DNA of 64,000 nucleotides from Nautilus pompilius. Taxonomy: Eukaryota > Mollusca > Cephalopoda > Nautilida > Nautilidae. Where the stretch lies: positions 1,248,501 to 1,312,500 of the forward strand of contig JACATO010002450.1 of the NCBI GenBank assembly GCA_018389105.1. The letters run 5' to 3'. Positions within the stretch are counted from its first letter, which is position 1, and each line of letters begins with the position of its first letter. The notes beneath the pieces were generated by a model. The model had not been told where the DNA came from. It made no database searches and saw nothing but the letters and a program-made list of their open reading frames with translations. The translations under genes were made by a program, and so were the position numbers. Below are positions 12,808 through 24,954 of this stretch, piece by piece.

Positions 12808-13559
12808 TATTAGCTATGGAAAATTAGCAAAAACAAGACTAAAATCTGGATTTTGATACTGTCAGGTGTATTTCTTCCTACATAAGATTTTAAAAAAAAC
12901 AAAAATAAAAGACACTTGTTTTCTGGGTAAATTGAATATTTTAAATATTAACAGAAGTAACATTTTTGGTTAATCTTGATTTTTATCAGCATTTTAATAA
13001 TAATATATTGCATAATTAATTTAGGTGTTTTTTTTTTAAAGCTATACATTGATATAGTCTTCTTTTTTATAATTCCCCTCTCTGGCCTTAGAGATTTGGG
13101 GACATCTTTGCAGTTCACTAATCTCATGAGAGAAATGATATCAGATGTTAGCCCTGCTAAATTGGTTAATTAACCCGAGTGTTAGTTTCTGGCCTTATGT
13201 AGGTGGTTATAGTGTTATCTTTTAGGATCAGAACCCAACCCTGATATGTGAACTGAACACCAGCTTCCTTGAGAAAAGAAAGTGCTAGTAATCTTTGATA
13301 ATAAGTGGGACAAAACTAGAATGCTGCCTTTATTTTTTTGCTTCTACAAGTTAAAATGATTATAAATAACAATTTTATCACTAGCAGTGAAATCGCTGTA
13401 GTTTGAGAGAGAATTTGTCTGTGGTTTTATAAGTTAACTTTAATTGCACTGAATGGAGAACATAAATTTTTAATGATATTAGGGTTTCATCAAATTCTAT
13501 ATACTTTAAGTTAAAATTTCTTTCTTTACACACAATCACACTAGACATAAGTAAATGGA
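12808..13559. other. Intronic sequence, no gene seen
   Basis: AT-rich, with a slightly richer segment at about 13070-13260 that shows no recognisable coding or terminal-repeat structure. Confidence 0.4.
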
Positions 13560-14640
13560 CATCCTTTGCGATTCAAATAGGCCATTCCAGTCATGATAAG
13601 CATATTATTTAAGGCTATAAGTATAGCTGCAGGCCAAATGAAGATTCAGTCTGCAGATAGCCATGCCAAAAACAGGAGGTTCACAGGAAATGATAGACTT
13701 TGAAAGGAGTATGTAAAGTTTGGCAGTGGGACATTGGAAGCCAGCAAAGAATTTTTAAGTTAGTGAATATTTCATTTTTGACTGTTAATAGGGTTACTAC
13801 CCATTTAAAAGAATCCATAAGGAAATTATTCATGAGTTTTCTTGTCAACCAAAGCCATCAGAATAGAAACTTCATGTTGTGGAAAATGCACACTGACAGT
13901 TAGCTACAAATGTGGCAGACAAAACATGTGCAGGTGTTCATGAGCACTATCAAAAATTATTTCTACTACATAGGATACAGTGGAAGATTGTGAAATGTAA
14001 AAATCCTTTCACTCTACAGACTAACTGACTGTTGTTAACTGCAACAGATGGTGCAGATGCTATTCTTTCGTTTTGATTTTTGGAACTCATTTTTTCTGAT
14101 GAGTTTGGGTTTTCACAAATCTCAAACACTGGACACGTATGTTGCCATTTCAGCATAGGAATTTTATTGCATTCTGGAAGCTACAACAAAATATGGCAGT
14201 TCTTCTGTCTCCATCTCTGTCATGATGTAGAATGCAGTCTGGGGTTTTGAATATTTACAGCTGGTGATCTACAAAGGATCTGAAGATTTGCCTAATATAC
14301 CAACATTTTCTGAGCATAACTTTTGCTTATCTATGCCAATGGTAGTGTTTTTTTAAGGCAGCAGAAAGTGCTCTCCAATGCAGATGAAAAGAGAATCTGG
14401 CCAATTGCATTTCTGTCATAGTCTGTTTAGTCATCAGACAAAAGCCCAACTGTTTCTTGTAAGAGTGTTCCTTTAAACCCACTTTCATGGTATTTGTAAT
14501 GCAGGTTATGTGCTAGGAATAAGTTTCAGTCTTGCAGAATAGAATCACTGATCTTGGTCATAAAATGTGTCAACATACTGGTGACTTATATGAGACAAAG
14601 TATTAACCACACCTAAATTTTGCTATTACTATGCATGGTT
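13560..14640 (+). pseudogene. Tc1-like transposase, heavily decayed
   Basis: Broken + strand reading frames give pieces in the order expected of a Tc1-like transposase. Near 13663 there is MPKTGGSQEMIDFERSM (N-terminal DNA-binding region), then a helix-rich linker with QPKPS and VHEHYQ, then near 14085 LIFSDEFGFS. That last piece corresponds to the FSDES(R/K)F box with the first catalytic Asp, and is followed by a segment ending in HDVECSLGF. The second Asp and final Glu boxes were not recognised. Many stops and shifts separate the pieces, implying an old copy. Terminal repeats were not found, so the limits are approximate. Confidence 0.5.
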
Positions 14641-15614
14641 CTAGAATAAACTGGTATTTTTTTCAAACGAGTATCTGTTTTAATTATGTCAAGTTTCTTT
14701 GCATATAATGTATGTATATTATTCTAGACAAAAATGTAGGGGTATAATATGAGAGTATTTATAATGTGAAAAATGTTCATAGTTTGTGAAAATATTCAAA
14801 GTTTTCAGTATGCAAAAATGATGATCATTATTGGTGGTAGTAGTATTAGTAGTACTATTTTTATTATTTAGAAAAGTTGTTTTTAGATTTTGGCTGATGA
14901 AACTCATAAGAAATGGCAATAATTCATCAGAAGAGAGGGAAATGTGGTTGAACCTTGCCAAGACACAGCACATATGACTCTAGACAATTGTGGCCATAAG
15001 TCTGACTTTTAATGTTTTTCGCAATACAATTCCTATGAAAGATGTAGTGGTTATACACCACAGAACTGTTCTGACAGCTATTGATTGTGGCTTGGCTAAG
15101 ATTTAGGCTGGTGATTTGCAATTGAATCTAATTTGTCAAAGTATATGCACAATACAAACAAATCCATTGTAAGATAAGGGCCTATAGCCATTCTGTAGAT
15201 ATACCAAATTTATTATCTTGATTTGTCTGGACATTTTGTGCCGTGTTGACCAGTTTTTAGCCGATGTACAGTGTCTGTCAACTGTAGGTATTCATGATGC
15301 AGTAGAACATTAATTTTATCTACTTACAAATACAATAAATGATTTATTGATAAAATAAAGGAAAAATTGATTTTTAAAGGACTTTCCTTTTACAGAAAAT
15401 ATTCATAGCCTGTATGTAATTTATCTGCTTGGGTACATTCTTAACCATTTTTCCCCCATACTCTTTTTTTGTCTGACATCTTGAATTAAAAATTTTTTAA
15501 AATGTAGTATCTACTTGAGAACACAAAATCATAAATTTATTAACAAATATTTTGCTAAAGAAAAAAAAACCACCACCACCAAGAATTCCTAAGAAACAAG
15601 CAATTTGCCTTCCT

Positions 15615-15655
<41 letters not shown>

Positions 15656-16794
15656 TTCTTCAAATAAAAAATGTGCTTAGATTATCTTCCTCTCCTTATA
15701 TAGCTTTTCATATACATATTTTGATAAAGAGATGAATTGTATCAGTCTCCTCACCAAATGACTAGAGCAACAGATCAGAAAGCAGCTAACGATGTGTTGA
15801 ATGTTGACTGGTTACAAATTATGTATATATTTTGTCTTTGAGATAAAACTCTCATTTAACATATGTATTTTACACATTACTATTTGTCACCAGAGATGAG
15901 GTTGACAATAATCCAGTGATTTTACTGCCTGCCAGTATGTGTATTTGGAAGTTAATGTATATTGAGTCACATGGTCATACAATGTAACATGTACACACCT
16001 TTTAGCCTGAAAGCATTCAACAACTAACATAGCACTTTCTCAGTTTACCAAAACTGTTAAGTTGTTTCTGGCTAAGGATGTCTGTAATTTCCTTAAAGAT
16101 ATATACAGTCAAGCTTTAATAAGTTTTTATTTTGATTTATTAGCAGTTTGTGAAGTGACACTTTCTCAAGATGTTCATTGGATATTTTTCAAAATAGCAT
16201 ATGGAATCCATTTTGTAATACTGTTGATTCCTATGACATTTATTCTAAAGCAAAGTAAGAAATGGTAAAATGCTAAATGCAAAGGAACTTTTAAAAGAAA
16301 CACTAAAACAACATTGTTGATGTTTGTTTTTTTGCTATGCCTACACTAACAATCAGTAATCTTGTTTTGGTATTTTATGACATTAATTATTAATGTTGTT
16401 TTTGTGTTTGTACAATTTAATAGTTTTCATTAATAATTGTTTGTATTTATGGACACATTTCTTGCACATTAAACCTTTTAAAAAGTTACAGAAATATAAA
16501 TAACTGTCAATTACTGCAGCCATTTTAGGACAGCAATTGCCCATTTAAATTTCTCATACTGATTGAATAATTAATCAATGTATATTAAAGTTAGATAGTA
16601 TGCACATGAAACAGTCTTTTTTGGGTTGTTTTTTTTTTTGAAAACCACTGAAGTAGCATCATAGATGTCTATACAGGATTGGATAACTGAATGAATGACT
16701 GAATTTTAAATATTTTTTAAGGTATGATTATCATTGTTCTATGTCTTATTTTAAATATATGTTAACTGTTTAACTGTCAAACAAAATATATATA
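14641..16794. other. Intronic sequence with a CT microsatellite, no gene seen
   Basis: AT-rich non-coding sequence. Several short open frames (60-84 codons) have no motif. Contains the TC repeat at 15618-15653. Confidence 0.4.
15618..15653. repeat. (TC)18 microsatellite
   Basis: Pure TC dinucleotide repeat, preceded by TCCTTTA and followed by CTTTCTT. Confidence 0.95.
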
Positions 16795-17467
16795 GCAAGT
16801 CTGTCTTAACCAAAATAATTGGTTGCATCCCTTTCGATCAAATGATATTTCCAGTTAATAGAAATTCATTTTATTAGAAGGTGGGGCTTATTTCCTCAAA
16901 TTTCTTTTTAAATTTAAGGAAAATGTTTACTATATGGATAAATAATAAATAAATTAGATGACTAGTTTTAAATTTGGAATTATTGAAAACAAAACACTTA
17001 AAATATTAAACATGATATAGTGCCTCAATAAATTTGAAAAAAAAAATTTCATCCCACTTCTACATGATATCTTAATACTATAACCTACATCTAACTTGTA
17101 TTGCTTATGTTTATGTTTGAAATAAAATGTCTGAATATTCAATATTATTTTCAATATAAAATATTGAATTATAATATGTTCTGGTAGTTATGTGATCCAC
17201 ATCAGCCAATGGTGTTACAACATTTCTCTACCCATGGTTGCATCACTTTATACCATGTGAGACATGTAAACACATTGTAAGTTGCAAAAAATTGTTCTAT
17301 TTGGTTAAAATTTTCAGGAATCAGATTAGCCAACCAAAATTTTCATTTAATTTTATTATTTAAAAATTGCTGGGTTTTTTTTTAAATTTCTGATGTCTTG
17401 ACCAAAATTTTAATTTTGGATTTTGGAGTATTTTGGTTGCCAGAATTTTTGTTAAGAGGGTTCACTG
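16795..17467. mobile_element. Possible Tigger-like MITE
   Basis: The right end, read on the other strand, begins CAGTGAACCCTCTTAACAAA directly after TA (17468-17469), the usual form of a Tigger/Tc1-mariner terminus. The left candidate end GCAAGTCTGTCTTAACCAAA, also after TA (16793-16794), aligns to it imperfectly over about 30 bp, sharing the CTTAAC core. No transposase is readable inside. The right terminus is more convincing than the left, so the pairing is tentative. Confidence 0.3.
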
Positions 17468-17951
17468 TAATATCAAAATAGGATGGGTTTCCACATTTTA
17501 ATTTCTGGAAAATGTTTTATTAAATATTCTACATAAAGCATTTTCATAGCTGCAACTTTAAAAAAAATTTTCTTGATTTTGGAATTATACTAAACAAACA
17601 AATTTTAGGATATTGCTTCAGACTTTTAATTTAATTGGAATGTGTATTTGATTTAAATGGACTAAGAGAGTTTCTTATCAAAGTTTATGATATATAGTCT
17701 CACTAAATAATTGAGCTTTTCCTTCTGTTTTTCTTTCGGTTTTTCTTGCACTATCTATTTTTCTGAACAAACTTATCTTGTTCACCTTACTAAGGTTGGG
17801 CATGTTAAATAAACTATTATTTTATTGTTCTATTATTCAAATTTTTAGCAACTTTAAATCTTTCATTTGCCAACAAAATATATTTATTTATCTCAAAGAC
17901 TTTTTAAAATTTCTTATTTTCAATCACCTTTAAGATTGAATTGAAAACTTA

Positions 17952-19265
17952 TTAAGTTACATACGTACATTCTTCAACATTCACTTCATGCAACATCCTG
18001 GCTTCTTCACACAACAATTCTTTATCATACTCCATCAAATCCTGCATAGTTTGTTTTTTACATGAAGTGTGAAACCCATAGAAATTAGCATAATCATCAC
18101 CTTCAAGAAGCATTGTAGAAGTCTAAAAGGTTTGCTAAGCATTTAACAAAATGTTTTGGGGTACCTTGTCCCATGCCCTGGCAGCACACCAAATAGCACT
18201 CTTGATGTTGAGTGAGTATGCCTGAATCCCCTGACCACTGTTACAAGCATTTAGCATTTTCCACATAAATTTGTTCACATACCAGCACTCAAAATTAAAG
18301 TGCATAATATTCCTTGGTTTATGAATTAGATATAAGGTACATTTGGGGGTAATATAGATGCTGTAAACATTGTCTTTTACAAGGAGTTTTGCATCAGGGT
18401 GTGCAGGGAAGTTGTCCAGCACTAAGAGAATCTTACAATTTTCAGAGAGACCAATAAATCAACTATGTACCCTGACCTGTGGCACAAATTGATTCTCAAC
18501 CCAATCCAGGCACATTTCAGTTGTAATCCATGCATGTTTACTAGCCTTATACAACACTGGAAAAATTTCTTACCCTCTTAAAGGCCATATTATTATGACT
18601 TTTACCAGTGTCTATAAGTTCAACCTGTTTGATATAGCTGCTTTAAAACAACCAAGAACTGTAAGCCTTTCTTTTGAGTTTTTAAATCTTGAAGGTGCTG
18701 ATTCATTTGCAGTAATTTACATCTTCTTGGGTATATATCACCAATATAAAGATCTTTTGTCGACATCAGACACCTGCTCAGCTGATAGATCTTCATCAGA
18801 AATCTTGGAGAATTTGTCCAAATAGGCCTATGTAGCTTCATGATCAGCTGATGCTTTCAACAATTGTTTGAGTGGTCACATGGAAGTATTAGGCCTACGT
18901 AATTCAACATGAAATAGCTTGACTTTGACCATTATCAAAATTCCATGCAGAAGAACCTTCTCATGCCTATGGAGATTTATCTACTCAAACAACAAACACT
19001 TTGTCCAGCCAGATCAGTGTTCTTAGGTTGATGCAATGTTTCTTCTTTTTTTTCCATAAATTTTAGAACTCCACTGTTGGCAGAAAATTTGAATAGCTGA
19101 GCCTTTTGATTTTTCAGGTCGTAAATGGTGGAGTTTTCAACCTCATACTCACCACTCAACCTCTTCACTAAGGCTCCCTTTAATTTCCTCAGTAGTTCCA
19201 CCTTCTTTACATTATTTAGGGAAAAATACTTCCTCTTGGCACTCTCTTGGACATTTTCATTGTGA
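17952..19265 (-). pseudogene. Tigger (pogo-family) transposase, frameshifted
   Basis: A CENP-B/Jerky-type transposase. From the N-terminus: SAKRKYFSLNNVKKVELL and the rest of the helix-turn-helix (19243 downward, including STIYDLKNQKAQL). Then NESAPSRFKNSKERLTVL after a degraded first Asp box (about 18720-18660), and LLVLDNFPAHPD carrying the second catalytic Asp (about 18420). Next comes a degenerate equivalent of the QP(L/M)DQG box, then AYSLNIKSAIWCAARAWDKV, and a tail ending at a stop at 17952. The pieces are spread over several frames with in-frame stops, so the gene is dead. The central DNA-binding CENP-B-like domain is poorly preserved. No matching terminal repeats were identified around it, so the limits of the element are unknown. 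Transcription would be antisense to the host gene. Confidence 0.8.
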
Positions 19266-22200
19266 ACAAAGGGGTAAAAATTTAAGTTAGCGAGCACAGT
19301 GCTGCACAACCAAAGGGCAATTTTTAACTGGGACCACATGTACAGCATTGACTTGCTATGCCTTCTCCCCAAACAAAGCAGCTATGCCTGTAATCATAAA
19401 AGACAAGCCTGAAATAGAAATTTTACTTATTTGTAATTACCATTTCATACAGTAATTTGTATAGGAATGTTTAATGCAGTTTTCAATAATTTCAATTTGG
19501 AATGAGCATGTATAACTGGTAAAAGTCCAGGTATAAAAGCTAATAGAGTGTTCACCGGAATAGCCAGTTTCTGGAACGTTTCAGTTTTCACATCATGGAT
19601 TTTGGATAGTTTAATTGTAAGCTCCAAAAAGTATGCTACAGTCCAGATGATCTAAACCCTTATTTAGTAAGCCACATAAACAAGACTCTCTTCTGAACTC
19701 TTTTTTTAATAATTTAAATTTCTTTTTAAGATATTCTCTTCTCTGTATAGCATATTCCAAATGTAAAGTAAGGATATATTTAATAGATATGATATTTCTT
19801 TTATTTTCTGGCTAATTAGTCTGAATCTTCAATTAGCTTTGTGAGCATTTAAAATGCACAATTAAGTTTTTTCTTAATAATAACTTTATATTGTTCTCTG
19901 AATTTTCTCCAATATAGTATCTCTCATTATAATAACAATTAAAATTTTCCATATATTTTATTTTAATATTTTACATTCTTTTACTGTAAAGTTCAATTTT
20001 ACATTTTTTAAAACCATTTTAATGAATTATTCAGATGTATCCGAAAATTACATATATTTTTATAGTAACCACTTGTAGAATTTTAGATATTTGATTATCT
20101 CACAAAGTATAAATCAGTTTGCACAGTTTTACAAAACTGTGTATCATCAACTTTGTTTTGTACCATCAGATGTGATTTCAAGTAATTTTTTTTTACCTAT
20201 TTTTTTAAGTACATCCTTTATTTTTACTCTGTCTTGCATGTAAATTATAAGTGTAGCTGCATTATTAGTGCTTAGTTAATGAGAATTAACATAACCTTTT
20301 CCAAAAAAAAAATAAAATATTGTCAATACAGATAAGGAAATGCTCCTATAGACACTCCCACATAGTTTTTTTTTAAATTTTTTTACCAGATTTGTGATAA
20401 TTGGCTTTATTGAGTTAATATATTGCATTTAACAATCTTGTATTTCAGATTTCTCAATAGGATCTCCAAGGAGTTCTTTTTAGGAGAGGTATTTCTACCT
20501 AGTGTATTCTATTAGTAGTGAATCAAATGGATTGAATAGCTAGAATTATTCTCTGGAGAATACCTATCTTGTGATATTAGCTCTCTCTTTTTTTTAAAAT
20601 CAGGTTGTGTTGAGAAGGCTTCATGTTGAGAATGGTATTTCAAAGTAGCTGATGGATATTCACATCAGAAAGGTCTGTTAGGAAAAAATATTATTGTGTA
20701 TCTTCCTGGAACTCTTTTAATTGTAAGATTCAGCAACACACTTGGGGATCTTGTATTATTTCTCTGTCTGGGCCCTAGTACACTTCATATAACTCTATTT
20801 GTTGAGAGCAGGTTAGGCAGATTAGAGGGCTCCCCTCCCTCTTGTTGTCAGAGTTCATGTTCTTTAGGGTATCCTGATGCTGCTGCTTCCCCAATCTCTC
20901 TGTCTTATCTCTCCTTCACATCCTGGCTCTGCCATGAGGCTAGGGGGCTAGGGAAGAACAAAGAGACTGATAAAATCTTTATTGAATAAAAGAAGATTGC
21001 TCAGCCTCATGGTTTCTGCTGTTTTAATTGCTACCTTAAATTTTTTTTTCTATTTAAAAAAAATAAGATTTTTCAAGAAAATATTTTTAGTTTTAATTAA
21101 AGTCAGTAATGTCTCTTCCCTTGTTTACTTTTAAAGCAAGTGGATGTTTTGTTAAGTTTAAATACTAATTACTTTAGCTTACCTTGATGTTCTGTATTTA
21201 AAAAAAAATAAATCAATAAATTTGTTAAGCATACCTGTTTTATTAGCTTGGAACTTAAAATGCTATGGCATATGATTGGAGATTCATACTCGTTAAACAA
21301 AATTACTATCACTTGTTTATATAGGAAAAAACAAATAAAAGATACATATGTATATAAATAATATGACTATGACAAAGGCCTTAATAAATTATTTTTGCTA
21401 TAAAACAAAAAAACTATTGTTCATTCTTAAAAAAATATAGTAGGTTTCATAAAATTTTAGTTTTATATCTCTATATAAACAGCTTATGGTGATTTTACAG
21501 GGAGATAACTCAAGATTATTTTCTTTAGTGTCATTTGTATGCATAAGGACAATAAAAAATTGTACTTATGTAATGTTGTGCATTCCATATTTAAGTAGTT
21601 TGTAATATATATAAAGTGAAAAGTTTTATTTTGTATTATTGTTATTATTGCTTAATGTATATACAAGAAAGCTCCTAATGAAAAAAATTTGTGATTTTTA
21701 TAATTGCTAATGCTATGATTAACTGTCAAAAGTTGGCACTATTATAGAACCTTAATGTTGCAAGAATGTGGGGTGACTAAAGGTTGATTTAAAACTTAGA
21801 AAACCAAGGAATAACATTTTTGTAGTTTACATTAACTTTCTTTAAATTTATAATTAGTCTGGCAGCATTTTTTAGGCACAAACATGAATTTTAGTAGTCT
21901 GCATTTTTTTTAAACAGTAATTTGTTATTTTGAAATAAAGTTTGTTTTTAAATGATTAGTAGTTTTGATATTTCAAATAACCTAGATGACAAATTTTAAA
22001 AAAATGAAAGCAAGCTAGTCAGCTAGCTCTTCAGGCTGCAGCAACCTAAAAGAACTTCAGCTTAAGCCAGCTAGATCATTGCTGACAGTGATGGAGGATG
22101 TGAACCAGGATCAGAGTCTCTTGAGAGTGTGATGGAGGAAGGAGGTCATAAATCTGGATAGAGAATTGATTTTATTCCCTCTAGCACTGTAAGCTTGCAG

Positions 22201-22289
22201 CCTCCTTGTTAGTTTTCTCATAAGCAACTCTCCCTCTCTGCCTGCTTGGTGAAGCCTGCCAATCTTTTTTTTTATTTTAATTTCTTACC

Positions 22290-22333
<44 letters not shown>

Positions 22334-23403
22334 AAAAAACATGATTTATACTACAATGGGATAACAAAATAATGATGAAACTCTTTATTTTTTTTCTTTA
22401 ACTTAAAATTTTAACTTTCTTGCTCTCAAAGTGTCTTAATGGTATATTTTGTTTGCTTGATTGTTTATTTGCTTTGGACATTTGCATGGTTTTTGCCAGT
22501 TATGGTTATAGTTGTTTTTTGTCATCAGAGGTAGTGCAAAAATGGCATCAAATTTTCTAGTTTTCTAACAGAACCAGAAAGTTTGGTTAAAGTGTTAAGT
22601 TTGAGACATTTCTTGATTGAAATCAGAATCATCAATATAAATTTTCACAAAAGCAAAAATACATGCTATAATTATTTAGCATGGATTATAAAGTTAACAG
22701 CACTGATATAATATCTGATCAGTATTGGCAAGGAAGAGAAGATAGCTCTCACATAAACAGATGTAGCTGAACGTAATATGTTGTGGTCATTTAAATTTTA
22801 ACTAGTGACTGTCAAATAAAGAGTTTTTTTTTAAATTAAGACAAGAAGAATTGTTCAATACCTTGATAGGAATTCCAAACAAATGCTGCTTGGTATTTAA
22901 TACACTGTAGCCAAGATTGACTGTAGCATTCATTCACTGCTGACATTGAATACCATGTTATATAGAATGTTAGCATTTTGCATCTAAGTATTTTAATTCA
23001 TTTTGTGTTAGCACAAAAGTTTCAAGTCACTAAAACCAGAAGTTTTATTGTTAAATGCTAAGATAAAATAAAACCAGAATATAAGAATTAAATTTGGGAG
23101 TGAACAACAATATACAGCTGAAACTGGCTATTGTTGGGGTAAATGAGATTCAGTTATACCCAATAAACTTTGAGATTCTTCTTACTGGCTAAAATAAATT
23201 TTCAAATATATCTTTGCCCAGTTTATCACCCTTGCTTTTAAAGATTTAGATTTCTTTTTTAAATCATCATTTATTTTCTTTTGATGTTTAATTTTTAAAT
23301 ACTTTAATTGTTTAAATGAAAGTTACAATATTTTATTCAGACTTGTGCGATTGATTTTTTTCTAAATATAATATGGACTTTAGATAATGTGTGCTCTGTA
23401 GTA
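19266..23403. other. Intronic sequence with two GC-richer islands
   Basis: Mostly AT-rich non-coding DNA. Two segments differ: 20590-21010 (richer in C, ending with two AATAAA-like signals) and 21995-22340 (G/C-rich, ending in a CT repeat). Neither gives a recognisable protein or terminal repeat. The 97-codon open frame at 20696-20989 has no family signature. Confidence 0.4.
22293..22332. repeat. (CT)20 microsatellite
   Basis: Pure CT dinucleotide repeat at the edge of a GC-richer island, followed by an A run. Confidence 0.95.
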
Positions 23404-24952
23404 CAGGTGCATCTCAAAAAATTAGAATATCGTGAAAGAGTTCAATATTTTTTGTCAGTTATTTCAGAAAGTGAAAATTGTATATATTCTAGACTCATTA
23501 CATGTGAACTAAAATGTTTCAAGCATTTTTTTCATTTTGATAATTACAGCCTACAGCTAAAAAAAAATAGAAAAAACATATCTCAAAATATTAAAATATT
23601 TCATTTCGAGTTTGAATAAATCACTATTTATGCAGTATAAATACCATGAATCTCTCAGTCTGGTTCAGTACACAACCACAATTATGAGGAAGACTGCTGA
23701 CTTGACAGTTGTCCAGAAGACACTCATTGACACCCTCTAAAGGAGGGTAAGCCACAGAATGTCATTGCTAAAAGGGCTGGCTGTTCGCAGAGTGCTGTAT
23801 CAAAGCATATTCATGGAAAGTTGACTGGAAGGGAAAAGGTGCACAAGCAAGAGGATGACCGCAACCTTGAGAGGATTGTCAAGCAAAACCGACTCAAGAA
23901 CTTCGGGGAGCTTCACAAGGAGTGGACTGAGGCTGGAGTCAGTGCATCAAGAGTCACCATGCATAGAGGTGTCCAGGAAATGGGCTACAAGTGTCGCATT
24001 CACAGTGTCAAGCCACTCCTGAACCAGAGACAACATCAGAAGTGTCTTACCTTGGCTAAGGAGAAAAAGAACTGGACTGTTGATCAGTCGTCCAAAGTAC
24101 TCTTTTCAGATGAAAGTAAATTTTGCATTTCATTTGGAAATCAAGGTCCCACAATCTGGAGGAAAAGTGGAAAGGCACAGAATCCAAGTTGCTTGAAGTC
24201 CAGTGTGAAGTTTCCAGTCAGTGATGATTTGAGGTGCCATGCCATCTGCTGGTTTTGATCCATTGTGTTTTATCAAGTCCAAAGTCAATGCAGCCATCTA
24301 CCAGGAGATATTAGTGCACTCCATGCTTCTGTCTGCTGACAAGTTTTCTGGAGATGCTGATTTCCTTTTCCAGCAGGACTTGCCACCTGTCCACAGTGCC
24401 AAAACTTCTAGTAACTGGTTTGCTGACCATGGTATTACTGTGCTTGATTGGCCAGCCAACTCGCCTGACCTGAACCTCATAGAGAATCTATGGGGTATTG
24501 TCAAGAGGAAGATGAGAGACAGCAGACCCAACAATACAGACAAGCTGAAGGCTGCTATCAAAGCAACCTGGGCTTCCATAACACCTCAGCAGTGCCACAG
24601 GCTGATTGCCTTCATGCCATGCTCCATGCTGCATTGATGCAGTGATTCATGCAAAAGGAGCCCTGACCATGTATTGAGTGCATAAATGAACATACTTTTC
24701 AGAAGTTTGACATTTCTATATTATAAATCCTTTCTTTTTTTGATCTTATGAAATATTCTAATATTTTGAGATAGTGGACTTTTTATTTTCATGAGCTGTA
24801 AGCCATAATCATCAAAATTAAAACAAAAAAGGCTTGAAATATTTCACTTTATGTGTAATGAATCTAGAATATATGAAAGTTTCACTGTTTGAATTAAATT
24901 ACGGAAAAAAATGAACTCTTCCACGATATTCTAATTTTTTGAGATGCACTTG
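23404..24952 (+). mobile_element. Tc1 transposon, near full length
   Basis: A 1549-bp element with TA on both sides (23402-23403, 24953-24954). The left end begins CAGGTGCATCTCAAAAAATT and continues AGAATATCGTG. The right end read backwards begins CAAGTGCATCTCAAAAAATT and continues AGAATATCGTG, so the repeats match over some 30 bp with one difference. Size, TA target and a single + strand transposase are standard for Tc1. The ends and protein resemble the Tc1 group widespread in teleosts, frogs and lampreys (recognised from memory, not searched). Confidence 0.95.
23684..24677 (+). pseudogene. Tc1 transposase (DD34E), frameshifted
   Basis: Cut-and-paste transposase acting on TA sites. The ATG at 23684 opens MRKTADLTVVQKTLIDTL (N-terminal helix-turn-helix). 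A shift follows, then KPQNVIAKRAGCSQSAVSKH continues in the frame of 23821-24258. The three catalytic residues are all visible: Asp in VLFSDESKF (about 24106), Asp in FQQDLPP (about 24374) and Glu in SPDLNLIENLWG (about 24481). A small deletion near 24210 shifts the frame into 24239-24637, and another near 24630 moves the last residues (CIDAVIHAKGALTMY) to a stop at 24675-24677. A short gap after KLTGREK relative to the family also removes a few residues. About 330 codons overall, normal length. Few breaks and readable motifs suggest a relatively young copy that cannot make its own enzyme. Confidence 0.92.
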
Positions 24953-24954
24953 TA

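Noticed and set aside
15618-15653. Regular repeat considered as a CRISPR-like or regulatory array
   Set aside because: Simple dinucleotide microsatellite; there are no spacers.
20696-20989. 97-codon open frame in a GC-richer island
   Set aside because: Cysteine/serine-rich chance translation without family motifs or splice signals.
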